NCBI GenBank assembly: GCA_958450325.1
Contig: OY288256.1
Span: 10,743,057-10,807,056 of the forward strand
Direction: 5' to 3'
Origin: Agrostemma githago
Taxonomy: Eukaryota; Streptophyta; Magnoliopsida; Caryophyllales; Caryophyllaceae
Length of the DNA stretch: 64,000 bases
In this document: positions 1-11,329 of the stretch, in pieces
How positions within the stretch are numbered: the stretch's first letter is position 1
Layout: every line of letters begins with the position of its first letter
Notes under the pieces: model-generated
Database searches by the model: none
Seen by the model: only the letters and a program-made list of their open reading frames with translations
Told to the model about the DNA's origin: nothing
Made by a program: the position numbers and the translations under genes

Positions 1-1009
1 CAAATCCTAGAACGAAAGTACATCCCGAGCAAGGGAAAGGGAAGCTAGAGAGGAAATGACTCGGAAAAGATATCTAGACGGATGACTTGTGAAAGGTGGG
101 CCTCCTTTAAGATCCAGCTCTGTGGGCTGGGCCTCGTTCGGAAGGAGGTTCACGTGAGACATTCCCCAGACTTCTAGACTCGATTGTGTAGACGGGCCGA
201 CCATTGTAGGAGTATGTCCTACGTAGGTAGGCCTTGCCTTAGTATAATAAGGCGGACTGGGATAGGGAGGAAATCCGTGATATAAGATCGACGGAGTTTC
301 GACGCTAGAAGACTTGACGACTTATGACACGACCCGACACTGCTAAATACGGGAAGTCCTAAGAAGAGAAAGGTTTTGAAATTGATTTTTGAAGGCCCGA
401 ATAAAATCGGGGAGAGAAGTCCGGCCCTTTTTTTCGAAAAAGAAAACGGAAAGGCGGACCGGGGAGGATTTTGAAAGTTCGAAAATATTTTCGAGTTTTG
501 AAATGGGCATATTACCGGCTAAAAATAGGCTATTTTGAGTAAAATCGTGGATCCTAAATTCGGTATATGTCCCGGGTTTTGAAATTGGATATTTTGAAAA
601 GGATGCAATTTTGAAAATGATGGTTTTTGAAAAAGACTTAGAAAAATCAGGTAGCATGTAGTCATGGAAACAATATAACGACGCCATGTATGCTCTAATT
701 CTAAGTCTCGGTCAGTCTGAAAGGGTCTATACCAGTGTACACAGCCTATCGAGAATCGGGGCGGACTTCCTAAGTCGAGTTGAGCTTAGAACATGCCGTA
801 AAACCCATACGAATCGGCTAATGGACACCTTCGACATATCCAATTTGGACTACATCGATAGTATAGTAGGACGTCGGTCACCAGTACCGGCTCGGGAAAA
901 TATGGGGTTATGCATGAGCCGTAAAACTAAAACGCGTATTGTACTAGTCAAACGATTTCTATTCGAGTCTCACCCTGAGGATGCCGATGGTCAGTAACAC
1001 ATCAGTTGA

Positions 1010-1027
1010 TCCCCAGCGGAGTCGCCA
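1010..1027 (-). other. tRNA primer-binding site of Tat A
   Basis: On the minus strand the sequence is TGGCGACTCCGCTGGGGA, three bases from the LTR end. The same 18 bases occur at the PBS of Tat C. Tat/Ogre elements normally use tRNA-Arg, and I assume that here without having a tRNA to compare. Confidence 0.7.
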
Positions 1028-1030
1028 AAT

Positions 1031-3501
1031 TGTGGACATGACATAGGTCCACCCCGACGCGGCCACGCGCGGGTTTGGGGAGGCGAATGAATCTCCATAT
1101 GAGATGGTCAAATTGAAATTTAAATCGAAGTTGGAATCGCCACCGAATTTTATGGTTATTCGGAACCGTTCGAGCCCACTCTATGTCGTAGTGGGCCGTA
1201 AACAAAATACGGCCCATTTCCGATGTTAGAGTTTATTGGGCTCGTCCCTTTGCATTTCAATACCGATGCCGGCTTGATCGGTTAATCGTATATTGAATGA
1301 CTCTCGTTGCCAATGGATTCGGACATCCGGAAACCACGGTTCTGAGTAAGGGGTTAGGGTACGTGTTGGGAAGTTCACTAAGAACACCCAACCCTGCCCG
1401 CACATTAGCGGCCTCTACTAGGATATCGAATGATTTTTTAATACGCGCGTTAGTAATACGATGAATGATATGCAAACATTGTTTTCCTAAACATGCGAGG
1501 AATTGAATGGGTTGCTAAGTCGGTTTAATGCATGAAAAATTTAACGTCAAAGTTGAATTTAGCATGTGAGATTCGTTTTAGTAAAATAAAACAAACGATA
1601 AAAAAGAATGAATTTGCTACAAAAGATGAACAAACGAGTTAGTATCGGTTTGTGAAAAATAAAATAGCAAATATAATAAATACGCGAGATCGAGAAAGAT
1701 ATTAATCGAAATATGAAAATATCGTTAAAAGACGCTGTTTTGTATAAAAAAACGAAGTTCGAAAAATAAATAAAAAGCGAAACGAGCCGCGTTTCTCAGC
1801 CGGCCGCGCGGCTCGTCCGGGATGCCAGCGGGTCGCGTGGCATGCTGTTTTCAAAATCGGTTTTTTGAAAATCGATGCTTTTATTAAAACGCGTACGAAT
1901 ATTGCATAATTCGTACTCGACTTAATATTTTCGATACTCGTTATATTTGATAGTCGATTATGAAATCGATATAAAATACTCGGAATAGTTTTAGAAAAGA
2001 TATAATTTTTTGAAATTGTTTCGTAGAATAAATAATAAATACGAACGAAAAAGCTAAAAAAAGAAGCGCGGGTTTCAGGCCCGTGCGCGAGTCGCCTGGG
2101 TGGGGCGCGACTCGCGTGCGGGTCTTTCCCGGTTTCGCTCGTTGTTCGAAAATCGTTAATTTGATAAATCGCGTACAAATACGAATTAGTTTATACTCGA
2201 TCTATGCTTGCGATATTCGTCGTGTCCAATATTCGATTATGAAATCGATATCGAATATTCGGAATGAATTTTAGAAAAAGTTTTGTAAAATTGTTTGAAA
2301 AAAAGAATTTGAACGAAAAAAATGTTAATTCTCTTCGCGTTTGAAATCGCTGTATTTTGTAAAAAGATGTAACGATTTTCTTTGCTTCGACGAGATTTAA
2401 TATAATTCTTTTTGATACAATATTCAACTATAGAGTTGATATCATATTTTTAAGAATGTTCGATATATGAAAATAGTTTTTAGTAATATCGATATTAGAA
2501 AAAAAATAAAAGACGACGAACGACCCGTATTAAAAAGGACCGACGACCCGTAAAAAAACGACGAGAAGGAGAAGAGAAAAAGAAGGAGAAATCGAGTTTG
2601 GTGCACCCTCAACCTACATGTTTTAGTTTACTCGGATCAGAGCTCGTCGGGACGTGGCTTGGGCACAGGAGCGTCGAGTGGATGTCGGTGAGTTTGTGGT
2701 GGTTCGGTTTGGACGTGAGAGTTGGCCGGTCTAGTGTCGGACGTGGTCTCGGTGAAGGGCGTCGGGTATAAGGGGCCGGTTTCCTTAGGGAATAATATCG
2801 GTTTTCTCGATGCTAAGTGTAGAAATTGATGTATGTGTGTATGAATATTCTGAATGTTGATCGATGATCTGTGTGTGTGTCAATATTGTATGTGCAAGGG
2901 GCTATTTATAGGGAGTTCCCGACCTTGGCTAGGAGAAACGCTTTTAGTTTGAACTACCGCTTAGGATAGGAAATATAGGAATTTGAGAGGAATGAGAATT
3001 CCGCTTTCTTGTGAAGGAAGAAAGGGACCGGCTGGTTGGTAGGCTATTCGGCCGAGTATCCTAGCTCGGTCGAGTGTTTGATTCGGTTTTCGGATAGAAT
3101 TCCTACATGAGATCGAATTCTATCCTTAAACGGATTTGTTTAATATTTTGTGAAGCTGATTTTTCGTAGGATTGGAGTGTGGATCAGCCGTGTGAGGTGT
3201 CACGGCTGACTCACGTGTCTCGGAAAAATCTTTGACCGGGTTTTGACTCGGTCGCTAAAAGACGGTTTTACCCCTGGTGTCGGAATCGACCCAAATTAGT
3301 CTTATTTGACTCGAAACGACCCACTGTGCCTGATTTTGAGGTTGATTTTGTGAGATATATACTCCATAATGAGCCCAAGCCAAATGCCAATGATTTTGAG
3401 CCCGTTTCCGAATATATTAAAGCATGTTTGCGTCCGATCATCATCGGGTGTTTGTCGGAAACTGCTATAGACACCTGGCAGTCAAAATGTGGGTGTCTAC
3501 A
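1031..3501 (-). repeat. 5' LTR of Tat A (2471 bp)
   Basis: The LTR runs TGTAGACACCC...GTCCACA in minus orientation. It aligns with the Tat C LTRs over its whole length but is about 115 bp longer and clearly more diverged, so it is another subfamily or an older copy. A TATA box (minus TATAAATAGC) lies at 2901-2910. Two CGRCCG-core palindromes lie near 3038-3075, and the conserved CATGTAGGTTGAGGGTG motif of this LTR family is at about 2604-2620. Confidence 0.85.
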
Positions 3502-3507
3502 GACATG

Positions 3508-5033
3508 TGATAAGTCGATATTTATGCGTATTTTTACCCCTTTAATAATATATTTTCAGTATCGTCTTTGTATTATTTGAGCTAAAATTTATAACTTTAG
3601 TAATTTTTGATTTATTATCGGCCTTATATTATTTTAAGTACTAAATTGGGTTTTAACGTGTATTTTAATTACTTAGTAATGACCCATTTGATTTAAGATG
3701 GAAAAGACTACTAAAATCGTATTTATGCTTGCAGGTCTGTCTTAAGACGACGATATTTCACTCATACGATATCGGAATAGGACGATTCAAGACCCGTTGG
3801 AAAGCTAAGTCCGAGACCGATAACTTTATAGAATAAAGTTAGACCCAAATCCAAAGTCTTATGGGTCGAAATCAGATTAAAAGAATTCAACTCGGGAATT
3901 GGACTGAATTAACACATGGATATATAAGGGTCCATTAGAATATAAGAAGAAATATAAGGAAAGGAAGACAAAAGAAAAAATTATAAAAGAAAAAAAAAAG
4001 ATGACAGGGTGCCGCACACCAGCACACCAACAAGCATCACAAAACAGAGAAAAGAGAATTGAAGAAGGAAAAACAGAGGAAGCGCGCAGCAGACAACGCG
4101 GACGAAGAACGACCCTTCGATCCGATTTTCAACCCGATTCTTATGAGATTTCTTAATCTTTCACTTTTATTTATTGTTTTACTGTTTACTATAGAGTAAT
4201 TTTTCAATAGGAGTGTGTAATTAACTATTGATATTGTGGTTTATGAGATTGGATTTTTATGTTTAACGATTAATTATTGTTATTGGGTATTTACTCGAAA
4301 TTCATTATTAACTTTGTGATTTATGATTATTAATTTGGATTGATCACCTAGATTGTTCTCTTAAATCTATTGTTAATAGATAGTAATTTTGATTAGGTTG
4401 CAGCTTGCTGGTCTAATCATAATTGTTAGAATTTTGAGTAATAATTCCGTCTTATAGAGTTGCAGCTTTCTGGTTCCGTAAGACCTAATTGATTGGTGTT
4501 CTTAATGCGATTAAATTTATTGACTTGATTCGTGCTTACATGGTTGAGTCGATTTAATTTAGTTAGGATTAAACTTGCGTGGCTAACGGAGTTTAACGAG
4601 TAAGAAAGATAAAACTGTTAATTTACTTGCTTACAAGGGATTAAATAGTTACCAATCTATCCAATAACTAATTAAGTTAATCAATGATTTGACCCAATAT
4701 CGATAGAAAATTACATGTCTCCTATTAATTCGTTATTTGAACTTTAACTTTGAATCAAACATCGTTGTTATTTATTTGTCTTTTTAATTTAGTCTAGTTT
4801 ACTTTCGTAATAGTTTAATCTAGATTAGAAATTTTTCACCTCAACAAAACCCTCCTTTATAATTATATAACTATACCTACTATTATAAATTATAAATAAT
4901 ATAATAATTACATCGATCTAGGATAGTACATTAGTCCCTGTGGGTTCGACCTTTACTTACCCTTCTACTTGCTAGTTAGAGTTTGTAAGCGAAAATAAAA
5001 ATTTAATTTTGAGTGCGAAAACGACACGCATCA
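3508..5033 (+). repeat. 5' LTR of Athila element
   Basis: The LTR starts TGATAAGTCG and ends ACGCATCA. The TATA box is GATATATAAGGG at about 3920-3930. Near its 3' end (about 4937-4954) it carries GTCCCTGTGGGTTCGACC, a motif also present in the other Athila-type LTRs of the window. It has the same length as the 3' copy. Confidence 0.93.
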
Positions 5034-5037
5034 AATT

Positions 5038-5056
5038 TGGCGCCGTTGCCGGGGAC
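5038..5056 (+). other. Primer-binding site, tRNA-Asp type
   Basis: TGGCGCCGTTGCCGGGGAC lies four bases after the LTR. It is complementary to the 3' end of plant tRNA-Asp, the primer typical of Athila. A (TTA/ATT)n run follows at about 5098-5135. Confidence 0.88.
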
Positions 5057-5094
5057 TACTTGTTTACTATTTTAGATTTTAGTTAGTGAGTTAA

Positions 5095-5134
<40 letters not shown>

Positions 5135-5230
5135 GTTTTAGTTTTATTATTTTTATTTTATTTTGGTTATTTTTATTTCTTCACTAATTTCCCCCCTTGT
5201 TTTTATCAGATACACTTCGAGTTATATAAG

Positions 5231-6106
5231 ATGACTGAGGCAGCCGAGAAGAGTTTAAGGGAGCAGTTACTTTTCTCCGGTGAGACACCGACGAGTATAA
5301 TTTTTCCTTCTTTGGAAAAACCGTTTAAGCTTAATCCAGGTTTTATCCAAATACTCCCTAAATTTTACGGTACTTCTAATGAAGATGCTCAAAGACATAT
5401 TCAGGAATTTTATCTTGCTTGTGCTACTTAATCGTTGGATGACATTGATGATGATATTATTAGATTTCGAGCATTTCCATTCACATTGCATGATTTAGCT
5501 AGAGATTGGTTGTTTTATCTTCCGTCTGGATCTATTACTTCTTGGGATTGCATGCGAAAAACTTTTCTTGAGAAATATCAACCTCCTAATATAAGTAGGT
5601 CAATAAGAAGACAAATCTTGAGTATTCAGCAAGATGAAAATGAACCTCTGCATGATTATTGGGATAGATTTAATAGATTGTGTATTTCTTGCCCCCAACA
5701 CCAACTTAGTGAGAGTGTCTTGATTGAGAGTTTTTATGATGGCTTGCTAGATGATCAGAAGCGACTAATAGATACTGCTAGTGGTGGGTCTTTAGTAGAT
5801 AAAACTCCTATAGAAGCGAGAAAAGTGATTTCAAACATGGCTATTAGTAGTCAACAATATGTAATAAAGAATGATCATGAAGAGAAAATGCAAAATCAAT
5901 TAAGGGAGCAAGCACAAGAGATTAAAGAATTCAAAAATGCAATTGGTGCTGTTAGTGCTCAAAATCAGTCTTTAGAAAATATTGTTAGACAATTAGCCAT
6001 CCAAATAGGAGAAGTACATTCACAAACGTTTAGTCGCCATGAGCAATTAGAGAATCAAATGCAACAAGTGTGTACTACTCTCGGTAATATTCATAACAAA
6101 TTATAA
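5231..6106 (+). pseudogene. Athila gag, broken by one stop and lacking the zinc knuckle
   Basis: Gag forms the capsid-like particle that packages the element RNA. The frame opens with ATG at 5231 after the leader. It contains the Retrotrans_gag core: the stretch PKFYGTSNEDAQRHIQEF, then FRAFPFTL.DLARDWLF and the later LHDYWDRF region. A TAA at 5429-5431 interrupts it and the same frame resumes at once. The C-terminal part (from about residue 215) is a Gln/Glu-rich coiled coil. The CX2CX4HX4C knuckle that Athila Gag normally carries is absent, which points to an internal deletion. The frame ends at TAA 6104-6106 and then continues in phase into the protease region. Confidence 0.85.
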
Positions 6107-7876
6107 CAAATTGAGAATACAAAACACTCCTCTTATATTATTGATGAATCTAAGGCTATAACTCTAAGGAGTGGCAAAGAGCTTAAGAATAAAGTTGACT
6201 TAGGAGCTTCAATAAGTGTTATGCCGAAGTCTGTCTATGAATCATTAAAATTAGGACCCCTTGCTAAAACTGACATAGTAATCCAGTTAGCCGATAGATC
6301 ACATGCTTATCCTATTGGAGTTTTAGAGGATGTATTAGTTCAGGTCAATATGTTAGTTTTTCCCGTTGATTTTTATGTGATTGATATGGGTAACTCTTTT
6401 GATGCTAAAGATGTACCATTATTATTAGGGAGACCCTTTCTCAAAACTGCTAAGACAAAGATTGATGTGTTTAAAGGAACTCTTTCATTTGAGTTTGATG
6501 GAGAAACGATTGAACTTAATGTCTATGATACTATGAAACACCCAAATGATGTTGATGTCGTTAGTTGTATAGATAGTCATGATACAGTAGACTTAGTTAC
6601 TCAAGAGACTTTCAATAACATATATGAGTTCGATTTCAATGATAAAGATAATTTTGATCATACTCATAACAATATATCTATTGATAAGTTGAAAAGTGTT
6701 GCTAGTATTGACTTACCCGCAAATACACCTAAATTAATACCTTCTGTCCAATGTGCCCCTGATTTGGAACTAAAACCCTTGCCTAGTAATCTGAAATATT
6801 GTTTTTTTGGTGAAAATGATACCTTGCCGGTAATTATTTCTAATTTACTTACCGGGTCACAAGAAGAAAAACTGATTAATGTGCTTACTAAATACAAAGA
6901 GGCTATAGGGTGGACCATTGCGGATATTAAAGGTATCAGTCCCACATTGTGTATGCATAACATTTTTTTAGAGAATGATTCTAAACCTGTCAGAGAAACC
7001 CAACGTAGGCTTAACCCTACAATGATGGAAGTTGTGAAAAAGAAAATTCTTAAGTGGCGTGACGCAGGTGTTATATACCCTATATCTGATTCAAAATGGG
7101 TTAGTCCAATTCATGTAGTTCCTAAAAAGACAGGAATGACTGTGGTAGAAAACAGTAAAGGTGAATTAGTACCTACTAGAGTGTCGAATGGTTGGAGGGT
7201 GTGTATTGATTATAGGCAACTTAACCAAGCCACAAGAAAAGACCACTTTCCTTTACCATTCATTGGCCAAATGTTAGAAAAGCTTGCGGGGCAATCATAC
7301 TTTTGTTTTCTTGATGGTTATTCGGGTTATATTCAAGTTCCTATTGCTCCCGAGGATCAAGAAAAGACCACTTTTACTTGCCCTTTTGGTACTTTTGCAT
7401 TTAGAAGAATGCCCTTCGGACTTTGTAATGCTCCTGGCACATTTCAACGTTGTATGATGAGTATAATCTCTGATTTGCTTGATAATTCTATGGAGGTCTT
7501 TATGGACGACTTTACAGTGTTTGGTGATGATTTTGATAGGTGTCTCCATAATTTATCTCTAGCATTAAAAAGATGCATTGAAACTAACCTGGTGCTGAAT
7601 TATGAAAAATGTCATTTCATGGTGGAAAAAGGAGTAGTCTTAGGACATGTTGTTAGTTCTAAAGGTCTAGAGGTTGACAAAGCAAAAGTTGATATTATTA
7701 GTTCATTACCTTACCCTACTTGTGTGCGTGAAATAAGATCTTTTCTAGGGCATGCTGGATTTTATAGGCGATTTATACAAAATTTCTCTTCTATCGCATC
7801 GCCTTTATGTGCTTTACTTGCTAAAGATGCATCATTTGTTTTAATGAAAATTGTAAAATTTCTTTTGACACATTAA
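6107..7876 (+). pseudogene. Athila pol, protease and reverse transcriptase
   Basis: This continues the gag frame. The marker AITLRSGKEL is followed almost at once by the aspartic protease active site DLGASISVMP (about 6200-6228) and the GRPFL flap-end motif near 6430. Athila elements usually have a long linker there, so a deletion has probably fused the two. The RT follows: the VCIDYRQLN motif, FLDGYSGYIQV, MPFGLCNAPGTFQR and the catalytic FMDD box near 7500. A single-base deletion in a T run near 7836-7840 shifts the frame after LLAKDASF, giving the false stop at 7874-7876. The RT palm motifs themselves are intact. Confidence 0.88.
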
Positions 7877-8343
7877 AAGACAAACTAACTTCGGCACCTA
7901 TAATAAGACCGCCTAATTGGTCTTTGCCTTTCGAGATAATGTGTGATGCTAGTGATAAGGCTGTAGGTGCTGTCTTAGGTCAAAAAGTTGGCAAAGAGCC
8001 GTATGTGATTTATTATGCTTCTAAGTCTCTTGATCCTGCTCAATGCAATTACACTGTTACTAAAAAGGAGATGTATGCCGTCATTTTTGCTCTTGAGAAA
8101 TTCAGGTCTTACTTATTAGGTACCCATGTGATTATATATTCTGACCATTCTGCCTTGAAATATTTGTTGAAAAAGAAAGAATCTAAAGCTAGATTACTTC
8201 GTTGGGTTTTACTATTGCAAGAATTTGATCTAGAGATAAGGGATAAAAAAGGAGCCGAAAACTTTGTTGCCGACCATCTTAGTAGAATTGTTCATGATAA
8301 AGAACTGATCGAACCTTCATCTGATTTATTTCCTGATGAATAA
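7840..8343 (+). pseudogene. Athila RNase H domain
   Basis: After the frameshift the reading continues one frame over, with the RNase H motifs EIMCDASDKAVGAVLGQ, the glutamate in TKKEMYAV, the YSDHSALKYLL segment and ADHLSRI at the end. These supply the acidic residues that degrade RNA in the RNA-DNA hybrid. A TAA at 8341-8343 ends the open stretch in the linker to integrase (the same frame resumes). Confidence 0.87.
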
Positions 8344-9666
8344 TTATTTGAACTAAATACTATATTACCTTGGTATGCAGACATTGTTAATTACTTAGTG
8401 TCGAAGGAATTTCCTAAGAATTTAAGTAGGCATCAGAAAGATAAGATTAAACATGATTCACGATACTATATTTGGGATGATCCGTACTTATTTAAAATTT
8501 GTGCTGACAACATTGTAAGAAGATGCGTATCAGATCATGAAATTAAGTCTATTCTTGAATTTTGTCATTCTTTTGAGTGTGGTGGTCACTTTGGTCCAAA
8601 GAGAACAACTCATAAGGTTTTAGAATGTGGTTTCTTTTGGCCTTCTTTGCATAAAGATGCTTACTTATTTGTTAAATCTTGTGATAGATGTCAGAGAACA
8701 GGTAATATTTCTAAAATAGATCAGATGCCACTTAAAACTATGTTTGTGAATAATGTATTTGATATTTGGGGCATAGATTTCATGGGACCATTCCCATCTT
8801 CCTTTGGTAATACTTACATTCTCTTGGCTGTGGATTATGTTTCTAAATGGGTTGAAGCTAAAGCAACTAGGACAAATGATTCTAAAGTTGTGGTGGAATT
8901 TGTTAAAGATCATATTTTTAATAGATTCGGTGTTCCTAGAGCTATTATTAGTGACCGAGGTACTCATTTTTGTAATCGTATTATTGAGGCTTTATTTAAG
9001 AAGTACCATGTTACTCACAAGGTCTCTATGGCCTACCACCCACAAACTAATGGCCAAGCTGAAGTTTCAAATCGTGAAATCAAATATATCTTGGAGAAAG
9101 TTGTGAACCCAAATAGGAAGGATTGGAGTGCTCAATTAGGTGATGCATTACGGGCTTATAGAACCGCATATAAAACACCTATTGGAATGTCACCTTATCG
9201 GTTTGTCTATGGAAAAGCTTGTCACCTTCCTGTGGAACTCGAACACAAAGCTTTTTGGGCTATTCAAAAGTGTAATCTCGATTATGAGAAATCATATGCT
9301 AATAGAAAATTAGAGATCCAAGAGTTGGAGGAAATTAGGAATGATGCTTATGAGAATTCGATGATCTATAAGGAGAAAACAACAGAATATCATGATAAGT
9401 TATTATCAAGGAAAAGTTTTAGCATTGGTGACAAGGTATTATTGTATAACTCTAGATTAAGACTATTTCCGGGTAAATTAAGATCGAGATGGATTGGCCC
9501 TTTTGAGGTTATGAGAGTATACGGGCATGGTGCAGTTGAGATAAGGAATTGTGAATCGGGTAATATTATTAAGGTGAATGGGCATTGAATTAAACCTTAC
9601 TATGAAGGCTTTACGGCTAATTGGGTTGATATCATAGACTTGGAAGATCCTATTTATGAAAATTAA
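8344..9666 (+). pseudogene. Athila integrase
   Basis: Integrase inserts the cDNA copy into the chromosome. The HHCC zinc-binding region spans about 8560-8700 (ECGGHFGPKRT...CDRCQ). The catalytic core has WGIDFMGPF, ISDRGTHFCN and the glutamate in NGQAEVSNREIK, so D, D and E are all present. The C-terminal region ends with the GPFEV and AVEIRN motifs. A TGA at 9586-9588 (probably once CGA) cuts it short. The same frame continues 25 codons to the natural stop TAA at 9664-9666. Confidence 0.88.
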
Positions 9667-9681
9667 TTAAGATGTAATAGT

Positions 9682-9730
9682 ACGTCGAGCCACGACGTAA
9701 AATAAGGCGCTTCTTGGGAGGCAACCCAAG
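9682..9730 (+). promoter_or_regulatory. Two adjacent hairpins after the Athila pol stop
   Basis: The first is ACGTCG-AGCCA-CGACGT (9682-9698) and the second CTTGGG-AGGCAA-CCCAAG (9713-9730), followed by a T-rich run. Both are perfect six-base stems. Their place directly after the coding region suggests an RNA structure, of unknown role. Confidence 0.55.
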
Positions 9731-10019
9731 CTTGTTTTTTTGTTTTATTTTAATTTGTAGGTTATTTTGCTAATTAACTTAGGGTGTTTTATTTTCGTTT
9801 CTTCCTATTTCACTTGTCTTGTTCTAGTGCTTGAATTTTGCAGGTTAGAATAACGAGCTACTTTACGGAAGATGTGATGAGTTGAGAATGCATAGATTTT
9901 TTTTTCCAATAATTATGGCGGAGCTGCTAATATTTCTACTTCCCTAGCTCCGCTAAGTACCTTTATCCCTCTTATTTATGTTTATGAGTGCAAATTTTTT
10001 TGCTCTTTGATGTCCCTTT

Positions 10020-10056
10020 TGACATTGAGGACAATGTCATATTTAAGTGTGGGGGG
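10020..10056 (+). promoter_or_regulatory. Internal stem-loop and polypurine tract (Athila)
   Basis: TGACATTG-AGGA-CAATGTCA (10020-10039) is a perfect 8-bp stem with a 4-base loop. Five bases later comes AAGTGTGGGGGG (10045-10056). The arrangement is the same as at the terminal polypurine tract, so it may be a second plus-strand priming site. Confidence 0.6.
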
Positions 10057-11290
10057 AGGTGATTGAAAACTGAAGGAATTTGGAATTGTTGTTGATATCA
10101 TGTTGGCGGGTGGCCATCTATGTTGAATGTGTTTTGCAGATTACTTTTAATTTTTTTTGGAAGATGTCGATATTTAGGGGAAATGCTGTCAAAATTTTGG
10201 TAGAAATTTGAGCTTTAAAGTTTTAACCTTTGTTTTTTATTTGACTACCTAGACTTTGGAAGTTGACGACGAACTCTAATCTAATTTTTTTAAATAATTT
10301 CTCTAATAATAGTAGTAGCGTAATTTACATGATTATATATTTTAAAGTTGTGTATACATTGGTTTTTTCCTCCCAATTAGACTTGGATTAATTAATTTGA
10401 TAATAGATGGTATTTTAAGTCTCTTTTAAATTGAAGTTCCAAATAAATTATAAAGAATACCACTTGTTTAGCTACCTTAACTATTTTTTTCGTTGACTCA
10501 GGAGGTACGAGCGGTAAGCTGGTCTTGTTTTAATTAATTTACTTTCGTAGGTGACTCCTAATTAGGGCTATAAGAAAGATTAGATGCCTCAAAAGTGAGT
10601 GAATCGGTCTTGTGACTCGAGTTAGTAAATCCGAGGGGAACCTAGTCCTAACGGGATTGGGAGAATGCCTAATGCCTTGTCCGGAAGGGCGGGAGTCATT
10701 GGTTGAAAGCTCGCTACATGGGTCACTCGATCTGGGAAAAAAATTGAAAAAAAAAAAAGAAAAAAAATTTGATTGAAAAAAAAAAATTTGAAAAAAAAAT
10801 GAAGAAAAAAATCATACAAAGAAAAAGAAAAAAAGAAAAAGAAGAATAAGAGCGGGAAAAGTGAGACGAGGTGTCTAGTTTGCCTTATGTGCTCGGGAGA
10901 ACGATCCTCGTACTAAACTGGTAATAGGAATGTACCGAAAGTAGATCCCCTCTCCCTAAGACCTTAAACTGCTGAAACCCGTCTTCTTGAGTCAATTCTT
11001 ATGCAATTTTTCGAAGGTAGTTAGATAAGTGGGAAGGATAATGAGTTTATTTATGATTTCGATTTAGAAGCGGTTTAAAATATTATTGTTAAATTAATTA
11101 ATTGAATAGTTTACCGTGGAGGAGAAAATTATGTGTATATTAGTTACTAATCTAAGTTTAAAAAGTTTTGATAAGTTTACTTACTAACTTATAAAATATT
11201 TTTAGTTTGTCGTCGATCGTACCTAGTTTGGTTAGTCTAAAATATTTTTTAAGGTTTATGTTTTGTTTTTCGTTTTAGCTCTTGAGTTTT

Positions 11291-11329
11291 CATTGTCGAG
11301 GACGACAATGGACTAAGTGTGGGGGAATT
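11291..11329 (+). promoter_or_regulatory. Terminal stem-loop and polypurine tract (Athila)
   Basis: CATTGTCG-AGGA-CGACAATG (11291-11310) is a perfect 8-bp stem. AAGTGTGGGGG (11315-11325) is the polypurine tract that primes plus-strand DNA next to the 3' LTR at 11330. Confidence 0.75.

Larger units (their letters stand above)
1..3501 (-). mobile_element. Tat-lineage Gypsy element 'Tat A', 5' end only
   Basis: This is the reverse complement of the first 3.4 kb of a Tat-type element, closely matching 31515-34910 (Tat C). It holds the 5' LTR (1031-3501), a primer-binding site (1010-1027) and about 1 kb of untranslated leader (1-1009). The gag gene and the rest run off the left edge. The LTR begins with TGTAGACACCC on the minus strand at 3501. 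The next bases, GACAT at 3502-3506, would be one copy of the target duplication. The insertion site appears to be the 3' UTR of Tat B, whose sequence resumes at 12861. Confidence 0.85.
9667..11329 (+). other. Athila region after pol, no env-like ORF
   Basis: These 1.66 kb correspond to the place where Athila elements may carry an env-like gene, but no open frame of useful length is present. It holds two small hairpins just after the pol stop (9682-9730), a stem-loop plus polypurine tract at 10020-10056, an A-rich low-complexity patch (10735-10850) and the terminal stem-loop plus polypurine tract (11291-11325). Confidence 0.7.

Noticed and set aside
10622..10850. Phe-rich minus frame in the Athila 3' region, as a possible env-like gene
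   Set aside because: Translation of an A-rich low-complexity patch; wrong strand and no signal or membrane pattern beyond poly-Phe.
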